This document shows positions 7,133 through 13,342 of a stretch of DNA of 20,084 nucleotides, piece after piece. The notes beneath the pieces are model-generated. The model saw only the letters and a program-made list of their open reading frames with translations. It searched no databases and was not told the DNA's origin. Source of the stretch: Paracoccaceae bacterium (GTDB lineage: Bacteria; Pseudomonadota; Alphaproteobacteria; Rhodobacterales; Rhodobacteraceae); the NCBI GenBank assembly GCA_021767525.1, contig JAASTF010000025.1:1-20084 (forward strand). The letters are read 5' to 3'. The position numbers and the translations under genes are program-made. Within the stretch, counting starts at the first letter, position 1. Each line of letters begins with the position of its first letter.

Positions 7133-7897
7133 TCAAGCCGGGATTTCTGCGGCGTAGCCTTCGAAGGTGATGTTATCGGCCAGCTTGCGCGCCTCGGCCT
7201 CTTGTTCGGGCGTGCGCACCGTCCAGCACAGGATCGGCACACCACGCGCCTTCAGCCGCGAAACCGGGGCGCTGTCCAACTCGGCCAGGTGATGACTGAT
7301 GAAACAGGCGCCCGCCGCGTCAAAATCGGGAATGGCTGCCAGGCGCGCCAGGCGCTGCCGCGGCACCGGTGCCCAGTGCTCGGGCGGAAAGCCGCAAGTT
7401 GTCAATCCACGCGGCACGCGCGGGGCCATGCCCCCGAACACGCGCACCGCATTGGGATTGAACGACATAACCGCGACATCGCCCTGATAGCCTTCCAGAT
7501 CATCGGCCACCGCCTGCTCCAGCCGGCCCACGGCTGGCCCCAGCGTGCCATCCTGGTCCTTGATCTCGATCAGCAGCGGCACCTGCCCCGCCACCTGGCT
7601 CAATACATCGCCCAGCGTCGGAATCATGTCGCCTCGGCCGTCTGTCAGCGCGATATTCGCCAGCTCTGCCGCATCGCGCGCCCGCACCGGGCCGGTTTCG
7701 CCAGTCAGCCGGTCAAGCTCGTAGTCGTGAAACACCATGGCCACGCCATCGCGCGACAGCTGCACATCGATCTCGATCCCATACCCCGCGTCGATCGCCG
7801 CGGCGATCGCGGCAGGGCTGTTTTCGATCCGCCCATTGGCTCGGTCGTGCAGGGCGCGATGCGCAATGGGCGCGCGCAGAAAGGTGTCCGGCAGCAT
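7133..7897 (-). CDS. Glycerophosphodiester phosphodiesterase (GDPD family)
   Basis: This 254-residue protein is a GDPD-family TIM-barrel enzyme that hydrolyses glycerophosphodiesters, released from phospholipids, to glycerol-3-phosphate and an alcohol. The active-site set is visible: H13 in IAHRALHD, E25-N26 in RIENSP, E42 and D44 in IEIDVQLSRDG, and H57 in VFHDYELDRLTG. The LLIEIKDQ strand follows in the middle, and CWTVRTPEQEA near the end. The protein has no signal peptide, so it acts in the cytoplasm like UgpQ. Its ATG overlaps the TGA of the Rid-family gene by one base (TGATG), indicating coupled translation. The longer upstream frame is a shadow of the Rid gene. The stop is 49 bp before the acyltransferase start. 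Confidence 0.93.
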   Translation of the reverse strand: MLPDTFLRAPIAHRALHDRANGRIENSPAAIAAAIDAGYGIEIDVQLSRDGVAMVFHDYELDRLTGETGPVRARDAAELANIALTDGRGDMIPTLGDVLSQVAGQVPLLIEIKDQDGTLGPAVGRLEQAVADDLEGYQGDVAVMSFNPNAVRVFGGMAPRVPRGLTTCGFPPEHWAPVPRQRLARLAAIPDFDAAGACFISHHLAELDSAPVSRLKARGVPILCWTVRTPEQEAEARKLADNITFEGYAAEIPA

Positions 7898-8358
7898 CAC
7901 GCGATCTCGAAAATCGCCTCGATCTCGACCGCGACGCCCAGCGGCAGCGATGCCGCCGACACGGCCGAACGCGCGTGCCGCCCCTTGTCGCCCAGCGCCT
8001 CGACCATGAAATCCGACGCGCCGTTGACGACCTTCGGTTGCTCGGTGAAATCGGGGGTCGAGTTGACAAATCCCACCAGCTTGACCACCCGCACCAGCCG
8101 GTCGATATCGCCGCCGCACGCTGCCTTCAGCTGCGCCAGCAACGAAATCGCGCAGGTCTTGGCCGCTGCGGCACCGGCCTCGGTCTCCATGTCGGCGCCC
8201 AGCTTGCCGGTGATCAATTGCCCGTCGGCCATCGAGATCTGCCCCGAGACATAAACCATATTGCCCGACACCACGAAGGGCACATAATTCGCAGCAGGCG
8301 CAGGGGCGTCGGGCAGGGTCACGCCCAGCTCGGCAAGACGGGATTCGATTGCGCTCAT
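7897..8358 (-). CDS. Rid-family protein (YjgF/YER057c/UK114)
   Basis: This 153-residue protein belongs to the Rid family; characterised RidA members hydrolyse reactive enamines and imines made by PLP enzymes. The VSGQISMADGQLITGKLGAD segment, the central DIDRLVRVVKLVGFVNSTPDF and the C-terminal RHARSAVSAASLPLGVAVEIEAI are typical. R130 is in the place of the catalytic arginine of RidA. It is somewhat longer than RidA (about 128 residues), which points to one of the other Rid subfamilies, for which deaminase activity is not proven. ATG 8358 lies 6 nt from a strong AGGAGA ribosome binding site. It is the first gene of the operon that continues with the phosphodiesterase, acyltransferase and dehydratase genes. 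Confidence 0.92.
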   Translation of the reverse strand: MSAIESRLAELGVTLPDAPAPAANYVPFVVSGNMVYVSGQISMADGQLITGKLGADMETEAGAAAAKTCAISLLAQLKAACGGDIDRLVRVVKLVGFVNSTPDFTEQPKVVNGASDFMVEALGDKGRHARSAVSAASLPLGVAVEIEAIFEIA

Positions 8359-8677
8359 ATCGGGTCTCCTGGTTGATAGGCTCAGCGGCACGCTAGCCTT
8401 CGACAACCGTCTTGAAAACACCGAAAGACACGGCTGCCCTCTTCATCTTGCCCGGTAAACTCCGGGGGGTGAGGCCAAAGGCCGAGGGGGGCAGCGCCCC
8501 CCTACGCCGCGCGAAGCGCGGCGCTCCGGCCGTCGCGCATCGCGCGGCGGAACCTGTCGATGCACGATTTAATCGCTCTTTTCCCAGCAGCTCGAGCTGC
8601 CTGCGGCCCGGGGCTCAGCCCGTTCGGCCTTCGATCCGTCCACTGGACGTTTCATCGCGCTGCGCGCGAAACGGGCC
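8359..8677. repeat. Repeat-rich noncoding spacer with nested hairpins (copy 1 of a structured repeat)
   Basis: No gene is seen in these 319 bases. The spacer holds a 24-bp conserved segment at 8439-8462, starting CTCTTCATCTTGCC and ending GTAAACTC. It is followed by the hairpin GGGGGGC-AGC-GCCCCCC (8486-8502), the hairpin CGCCGCGC-GAA-GCGCGGCG (8505-8523), the palindrome GCAGCTCGAGCTGC (8587-8600), and a cgtttc...gaaacg stem near 8648-8673. Two outer arms, GGGGTGAGGCC (8466-8476) and GGCCTCACCCC (8674-8684), form an 11-bp inverted repeat enclosing it. The 24-bp segment recurs on the other strand at 17676-17699. Elements like this occur often between genes in Rhodobacteraceae and may terminate transcription for both flanking genes. 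The 98-codon frame across it is not considered a gene. Confidence 0.7.
8486..8502. terminator. GGGGGGC-AGC-GCCCCCC hairpin
   Basis: A perfect 7-bp stem with an AGC loop lies inside the intergenic repeat downstream of hlyD. There is no T-run on either side, so it is not a standard intrinsic terminator, but it would stop or shield RNA ends strongly. Its core matches the hairpin at 17762-17780. Confidence 0.4.
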
Positions 8678-9985
8678 TCACCCCTCTCGAAAGGCCTTCG
8701 CGAAGTAGTCGGTGAGCGGCTTGACCAGATAGGCGATCGGCGTGCGGTCGGCTGTGCGGATGAACGCCTCGACCGGCATGCCGGGGATCAGCGTCACGCC
8801 GGCAGGCAGCTTGGCCTGCTCACCCTCGCTGAGGGTGATTTCAGCGCGGTAATAGGAAATCCCCCGCCCCTCGTCGGTAAAGGCATCCGCCGAAATCAGC
8901 TGGACCGTACCGGTCAGTTCGGGCGTCGTGCGCTGATCCAACGCGGAAAAGCGCAAGGTCACGTCCTGCCCGACACTGATCTGGTCGATATGAATCGGAT
9001 CGACGCGCGCCGCGATCACCAGCGGTCGATCCTGTGGCACCACGAACAACACCGGATCCGCCGGCCGGATGACCGAGCGCGGCGTGAACACCTGCAAACC
9101 GTAGACCACGCCGCCCACCGGGGCGCGGATATCCAGGCGATCCAGCCGCTCGATCAGGGCGCGGCGTTGTTCGACCAGCTCCAATTCGCTGAATTGCAGG
9201 TCGCGCAGGTTGCTGATCGCCTCTTCGCGCTGCCGGTTGCCCAGCTTTATGATTTCGATGTCGATTTCCGTGATACGGCCCTGCGCCTGCGCCTTCTGGG
9301 CTGCCAGCTCGCCCATCTGCCCGCTCAGACGGGCCCGCTCGCGTTGCAGGGTCAGCACGCGGCTGGCCTGGGCCAGGCCGCGATCCAGCAGCGATTGCTG
9401 GTCGGCCAGCTCTTTTTCGATCAGGGCAAGCTGCTCGTCCAGGGCGGTTTGCTGCGCGCCGATCCCCTCGACCTGGTTGGCGATCTGGCCACGGCGCTTT
9501 TGCAGCTGTTCGACCTCGTTCGCAATCGATTGCGCCCGCGCGACGAACAGCCGCTGCTGACCGTCCATCAGGTCTTGTACTTCGGGTCGGGCCGTCAGTG
9601 CCTGGATCAGCAGCGGGTCGAATTCCAGCGTTTCGGTGCCGTCGCGCTCGGCCTCGAGCCGGGCCCGCCGTGCCAGGATTTCGTAAAGCTGCCCCTCGAC
9701 GATCGCCAGGTCCGAGCGCAGCCGGCTGTCATCCAGCCGGATCAGCATCTGGTCGGTGACGACGGTATCGCCCTCGTCGACCAGGATATCGGCCACCACG
9801 CCGCCATCCGGGTGCTGCACGACCTGGCGGTTCTGATCCACCTCGATCTGGCCGCCGGCGATAATCGCCCCGGACAGGTTGGTAAAGGTGGCCCAGCCGC
9901 CGAACCCGCCGACCAGCACCACCAGTGTCAGGATGCCCAGGGTCATCGGCCCGGCAACGGAAAAGCGCGGTTTCGTCTCGCTCAT
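8678..9985 (-). CDS. HlyD-family type I secretion membrane fusion protein
   Basis: This 435-residue periplasmic adaptor joins the inner-membrane ABC exporter to an outer-membrane TolC-like channel. One membrane helix lies at about residues 13-37 (MTLGILTLVVLVGGFGGWAT). A split lipoyl/barrel-sandwich domain includes VQHPDGGVVADILVDEGDTV, and its second half is LDIRAPVGGVVYGLQVFTPRSVI. Between them a long Gln/Glu/Leu/Arg-rich coiled-coil hairpin runs from about 90 to 290. A beta-barrel region with VPQDRPLVIAARVDPIHIDQ ends the protein. Its ATG overlaps the TGA of the ABC gene (ATGA, 9982-9985), so the two are coupled. The stop TGA (8678-8680) lies inside one arm of the intergenic inverted repeat, so the last residues (FREG) may be repeat-derived. 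No TolC gene is present in the window. Confidence 0.94.
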   Translation of the reverse strand: MSETKPRFSVAGPMTLGILTLVVLVGGFGGWATFTNLSGAIIAGGQIEVDQNRQVVQHPDGGVVADILVDEGDTVVTDQMLIRLDDSRLRSDLAIVEGQLYEILARRARLEAERDGTETLEFDPLLIQALTARPEVQDLMDGQQRLFVARAQSIANEVEQLQKRRGQIANQVEGIGAQQTALDEQLALIEKELADQQSLLDRGLAQASRVLTLQRERARLSGQMGELAAQKAQAQGRITEIDIEIIKLGNRQREEAISNLRDLQFSELELVEQRRALIERLDRLDIRAPVGGVVYGLQVFTPRSVIRPADPVLFVVPQDRPLVIAARVDPIHIDQISVGQDVTLRFSALDQRTTPELTGTVQLISADAFTDEGRGISYYRAEITLSEGEQAKLPAGVTLIPGMPVEAFIRTADRTPIAYLVKPLTDYFAKAFREG

Positions 9986-11715
9986 CTGACGCCCCCCTGG
10001 CCCTTGCTTTGGGTGATTTCCTGGTGGTTCTGCACGACCTTGCGCAGCACCTCTTCCTTGGGGCCATAGGCGGCGCGGTGGCCGCCTTCCAGCATCAACA
10101 GCATGTCGCATTCCTGGATCGCGGCGGGCCGGTGTGCCATGATCAGCACCGATTTGCCCTCGGACTTCATCTGGCGGATGGCGGCGTTCAGGGCCTGGCT
10201 GCCCTCGTTGTCCAGGTTCGAGTTCGGCTCGTCCAGCACCAGGATCACCGGGTCGGAATACATGGCGCGCGCCAGCCCGATCCGCTGCACCTGGCCGCCC
10301 GACAACCGCCCGCCCGCCGCTGTCACAAGCGTGTCATAGCCATTGGGCAGCTTCAGGATCATATCGTGCGCGCCGGCCTTCCTGGCGGCGGTCACCACCT
10401 TTTGCGGATCGGGCTGCGCCGACAGACGCGCGATGTTTTCCGCGATGGTGCCGTCGAACAGCTGCACCCGTTGCGGCAGATAGCCGATATGCTCGCCCAG
10501 CACCGACGGCTCGTATTGATCGAGCGCGGCGCCATCCAGGCGGATCTTGCCGCCCGCCGGGCGCCATACACCGGTGATCGCCCGCGCCAGGGTGGATTTG
10601 CCCGCACCCGACGGGCCGATCACGCCGACGGCCTGGCCAGGCTCGACCTTGAAACTGACCATGCGCAGGGCGGCCTGCGATTCCCCCGGCGGGACGATGG
10701 TGGCCTGTTGCACATCCAGGATGGCGCGCGGTTTCGGCAACGCCGTGCGCGGCTGTTCGGGGGGCACCTCGCCAAGCAGTTCGGCCAGGTTCTGCCAGCC
10801 GCGGATCGCGCGCTGCACCTGCGGCCACTGGTTCACCAGCATCTCGATCGGCGCCAGCGCCCGACCCATCAGGATCGAGCCGGCGATCATCGCGCCCGCC
10901 GTCATTTCACCTTGCAACACCAGGTAGGCGCCCAGCCCCAGCATCGCCGATTGCAGGAACAACCGAAAGGTCTTGGTGACGGCGGTAAAGGTGCCGCCCA
11001 GGTCGGATGCGCCGATCTGGCTGTCCAGCGCGCGGTCGCGCACGGCTTGCCAGCGTGAAAAGGCGGCGCTGCGCATGCCCATCGCCTGCACCATCTCGGA
11101 TTCGGACTGGATTTGCCCCGACACCATCTCGGCCTGATACGACTGGCTGTTGGCCGAGGCGATGGGCCGCCGCGTGACATATTGGTTGATGATCGTCACA
11201 GCGATCAGAAAGGCGCCGCCGACCAGCGCAAGATACCCCAGCCACGGGTGAAAGATCGCGATGCCCAGCAGGAAAAACGGCGTCCAGGGGATGTCGAACA
11301 ACGCCATCAGCACCGGCGAGGCCATCAGGCGCTGCACCGCCTCCAGGTCGCGCAGCCCGCCCGAGGTCTGCTCGTCCGGTTTCAGGGCCGACTTGCGGAT
11401 CACCGCATCGAACACCCTTTGATCCAGCCGCGACTGGAACCGCGCCCCGACCCGCGCCATCACGCGCCCCCGCGTGTAATCCAAAAGGCCCATCATGCCG
11501 TAAAGAAACGCCACCAGCACCGTCAGCGCGATCAGCGTTTCGATGGACCGGCTGCCCAGAACCCGGTCATAGACCTGCAGCATGTAAAGCGGCCCGGTCA
11601 GCATCAAAAGGTTGGCGAAGAAACTGAACACCGCCACGAACCAGTACAGCCCGCGACTTTCCTTGCGCACCGATGCCAGCTCTGCGCGCCCGGCCTGAAT
11701 TGCTTTTGTCGTCAT
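9982..11715 (-). CDS. Type I secretion ABC transporter (PrtD/AprD type, permease-ATPase fusion)
   Basis: This 577-residue half-transporter energises export through a type I secretion channel. The membrane domain (about 22-320) starts with YWFVAVFSFFANLLMLTGPLYMLQVYDRVLGSRS, characteristic of the PrtD family, and lacks an N-terminal C39 peptidase domain. The ATPase domain has Walker A GPSGAGKST (367-375), signature LSGGQ (471-475), Walker B VILVLDEP (490-497, with D495 and E496) and the H-loop histidine H528, so it is complete. The D-loop reads SNLD. ATG 11715 is preceded by GGCGGA. A longer frame upstream runs into the divergent promoter region. The operon continues into hlyD with a 4-bp overlap. 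No RTX-like substrate with GGxGxD repeats was seen nearby, so the cargo is unknown. Confidence 0.95.
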   Translation of the reverse strand: MTTKAIQAGRAELASVRKESRGLYWFVAVFSFFANLLMLTGPLYMLQVYDRVLGSRSIETLIALTVLVAFLYGMMGLLDYTRGRVMARVGARFQSRLDQRVFDAVIRKSALKPDEQTSGGLRDLEAVQRLMASPVLMALFDIPWTPFFLLGIAIFHPWLGYLALVGGAFLIAVTIINQYVTRRPIASANSQSYQAEMVSGQIQSESEMVQAMGMRSAAFSRWQAVRDRALDSQIGASDLGGTFTAVTKTFRLFLQSAMLGLGAYLVLQGEMTAGAMIAGSILMGRALAPIEMLVNQWPQVQRAIRGWQNLAELLGEVPPEQPRTALPKPRAILDVQQATIVPPGESQAALRMVSFKVEPGQAVGVIGPSGAGKSTLARAITGVWRPAGGKIRLDGAALDQYEPSVLGEHIGYLPQRVQLFDGTIAENIARLSAQPDPQKVVTAARKAGAHDMILKLPNGYDTLVTAAGGRLSGGQVQRIGLARAMYSDPVILVLDEPNSNLDNEGSQALNAAIRQMKSEGKSVLIMAHRPAAIQECDMLLMLEGGHRAAYGPKEEVLRKVVQNHQEITQSKGQGGVR

Positions 11716-11795
11716 CCGTTTTTCCGCCGGTCTGTTCAATTTCCTGTCCCTCGGCACTGTTTTGCCACGTGGGCGCAGGCGATCAAATGCTTTTG

Positions 11796-11825
11796 TATTG
11801 CTGTCGCGAATCTGCCACAGCAATA
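11796..11825. promoter_or_regulatory. 9-bp dyad in the divergent mlaA / ABC exporter promoter region
   Basis: TATTGCTGT (11796-11804) and ACAGCAATA (11817-11825) are perfect inverted repeats separated by 12 bp. They lie 36 bp before the mlaA start and 80 bp before the exporter start. The arrangement suits a dimeric repressor or activator site, though an RNA hairpin is also possible. No known regulator motif was recognised. Confidence 0.4.
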
Positions 11826-11861
11826 TTGAACCCTGTGCCGGGGGGTGGGCTTGTCCGGCAT

Positions 11862-12695
11862 ATGAATTACATACAGCCCCTGAACACAGTGTTGAGACGA
11901 CCTTTGACCATTCGTGCTGCCCTTGGATTTCCCAGTGTGATCGCCGCGCTGACCCTGGCCGGTCTTGCCGCCTGTTCCGCCCCCGTCGCCAGCGGTATCA
12001 ACGATCCCTACGAGGACGAGAACCGCACCCGCCACGAATTCAACCGCAAGCTTGATCGCGCGCTGCTGCGCCCGGCTGGGCGCGGCTATGTCTCGGCCTT
12101 GCCGGTTCCGGTTCAGGATGGCGTGTCGAATTTCGCAGACAACCTGGGCGAACCCAGTCATTTCGTGAACCATGTCCTGCAAGGCGATGTCGAGGGCGCG
12201 GTGATGAACACGCTCCGCTTTGCGGTGAACTCGACCGTGGGCCTGGGCGGGCTGATCGACATCGCCGGCGAGTTGGGCATGCCCGAATTCAAGACCGATT
12301 TCGGTGAAACGCTGTATACCTGGGGCGTTCCCGAGGGCGCTTATGTCGAGTTGCCGGTGCTGGGCCCGTCGACACAGCGCGACACGATGGGCCGGATCGT
12401 CGACGTGTTCACCAACCCGCTGACGAATACCCTGCCCAACCCCGAAGCGGGCTATGCCCGGGGCGCGCGCATCGCGGCGCGGTTGGGCGACAGGGGCCGG
12501 TTCGGTGACATGGTCGACTCGGTGCTGTATGAAAGTGCCGACAGCTATGCCCAGTCGCGCCTGATCTACCTGCAGAACCGGCGCTTCGAACTGGCTGGCG
12601 ATGCCGCCTATGACGATCCGTATGCCGCGGCTGACAATCCGAATTACGAGGACCCTTATGATGACCCGTATGCCGACCCCTATGCGCAGGAATAA
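11862..12695 (+). CDS. mlaA: MlaA (VacJ) family phospholipid-transport lipoprotein
   Basis: This 277-residue lipoprotein is the outer-membrane component of the Mla pathway, which removes mislocalised phospholipids from the outer leaflet. A signal peptide ends in the lipobox LAAC with C38 as the lipidated residue. The MlaA domain begins NDPYEDENRTRHEFNRKLD (about 47-65) and continues through FVNHVLQGDVEGAVMNTLRFAVNSTVGLGGLIDIA and DFGETLYTWGVPEGAYVELPVLGP, all typical. The last 30 or so residues form an Asp/Tyr/Pro-rich tail with repeated DPY units, outside the conserved domain. ATG 11862 has only a distant ribosome binding site. An internal GTG (codon 10) is possible and would still leave a signal peptide. 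Its 3' end overlaps the start of mlaC by 38 bp, so the two form an operon. Confidence 0.93.
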   Translation: MNYIQPLNTVLRRPLTIRAALGFPSVIAALTLAGLAACSAPVASGINDPYEDENRTRHEFNRKLDRALLRPAGRGYVSALPVPVQDGVSNFADNLGEPSHFVNHVLQGDVEGAVMNTLRFAVNSTVGLGGLIDIAGELGMPEFKTDFGETLYTWGVPEGAYVELPVLGPSTQRDTMGRIVDVFTNPLTNTLPNPEAGYARGARIAARLGDRGRFGDMVDSVLYESADSYAQSRLIYLQNRRFELAGDAAYDDPYAAADNPNYEDPYDDPYADPYAQE

Positions 12696-13296
12696 CCGCC
12701 CCACCCGCCGTGGCGTTCTGGGCCTGATCGGCGCAGGCATCGCCGCGCTGCCCTGGCTGCCGACCCCGGCCTTCGCCCTGTCCGCGGCCAACGCCAAGAC
12801 CCTGGTCGACCGGCTGGTGGCCGACATCAACGCGGTTATCAACTCGGGCAAGTCCGAATCCGCGATGCTGCGCGATTTCGAACGGATTTTCGTGCGCTAC
12901 GCCGATGTGCCCACCATCGCCCGCTACACGCTGGGCGTGGATGCCCGCCGCGCGTCGCCCGCGCAGTTGCGCGCCTTCACCGATGCGTTCCAGCGTTATA
13001 TCTCGGTCAAGTACGGCCGCCGCTTTCGTGAATTCATCGGCGGCCAGATCGAGGTGCAATCCGCACGCCAGGTCAAAAGCTTCATCGAGGTGAAAAGTGT
13101 GGCAAAGCTGCGCGGCGAGGCCCCGTTCGACGTGACCTTCCTGGTGTCCGACCGCTCGGGCAGCGACAAGTTCTTCAACCTTTTCATCGAAGGCGTGAAC
13201 ATGCTGCTGACCGAACGCACCGAAATCGGCGCGATGCTGGATCGGCGCGGTGGCGACATTGACCGCATGATCGCGGACCTGCGCGCCTCAAGCTGA
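12658..13296 (+). CDS. mlaC: MlaC/Ttg2D-family phospholipid-binding periplasmic protein
   Basis: This 212-residue protein is the periplasmic shuttle that carries phospholipid between MlaA and the inner-membrane MlaFEDB transporter. The N-terminus has a twin-arginine-like sequence TRRGVLGLIGAGIAALPW followed by an AFA cleavage site, suggesting Tat rather than Sec export. The family core is visible in DFERIFVRYADVPTIARYTLG, FTDAFQRYISVKYGRRFREF and FFNLFIEGVNMLLTERTEIGAMLDRRGGDIDRMIADL. GAGG at 12648-12651, inside the mlaA coding tail, sits 6 nt from ATG 12658. ATG 12661, 12670 and 12682 are later in-frame options and all keep the twin arginines. The overlap with mlaA indicates coupled translation. 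MlaF, MlaE and MlaD are not in this window. Confidence 0.92.
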   Translation: MMTRMPTPMRRNNRPTRRGVLGLIGAGIAALPWLPTPAFALSAANAKTLVDRLVADINAVINSGKSESAMLRDFERIFVRYADVPTIARYTLGVDARRASPAQLRAFTDAFQRYISVKYGRRFREFIGGQIEVQSARQVKSFIEVKSVAKLRGEAPFDVTFLVSDRSGSDKFFNLFIEGVNMLLTERTEIGAMLDRRGGDIDRMIADLRASS

Positions 13297-13342
13297 CGCC
13301 ACACCCGATGCCGACCGGCAGGCACGCCGCAACCGGCGCGCC

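Noticed and set aside
8412..8708. 98-codon frame in the spacer after the Rid gene
   Set aside because: It runs across the repeat and its hairpins and overlaps the end of hlyD; the LFILPGKL-like translation arises from the repeat sequence itself.
9925..11058. Long plus-strand open frames opposite the ABC and HlyD genes (also 8990-10069)
   Set aside because: Complementary-strand shadows with His/Gln/Arg-rich translation; the minus-strand products have complete conserved motifs.
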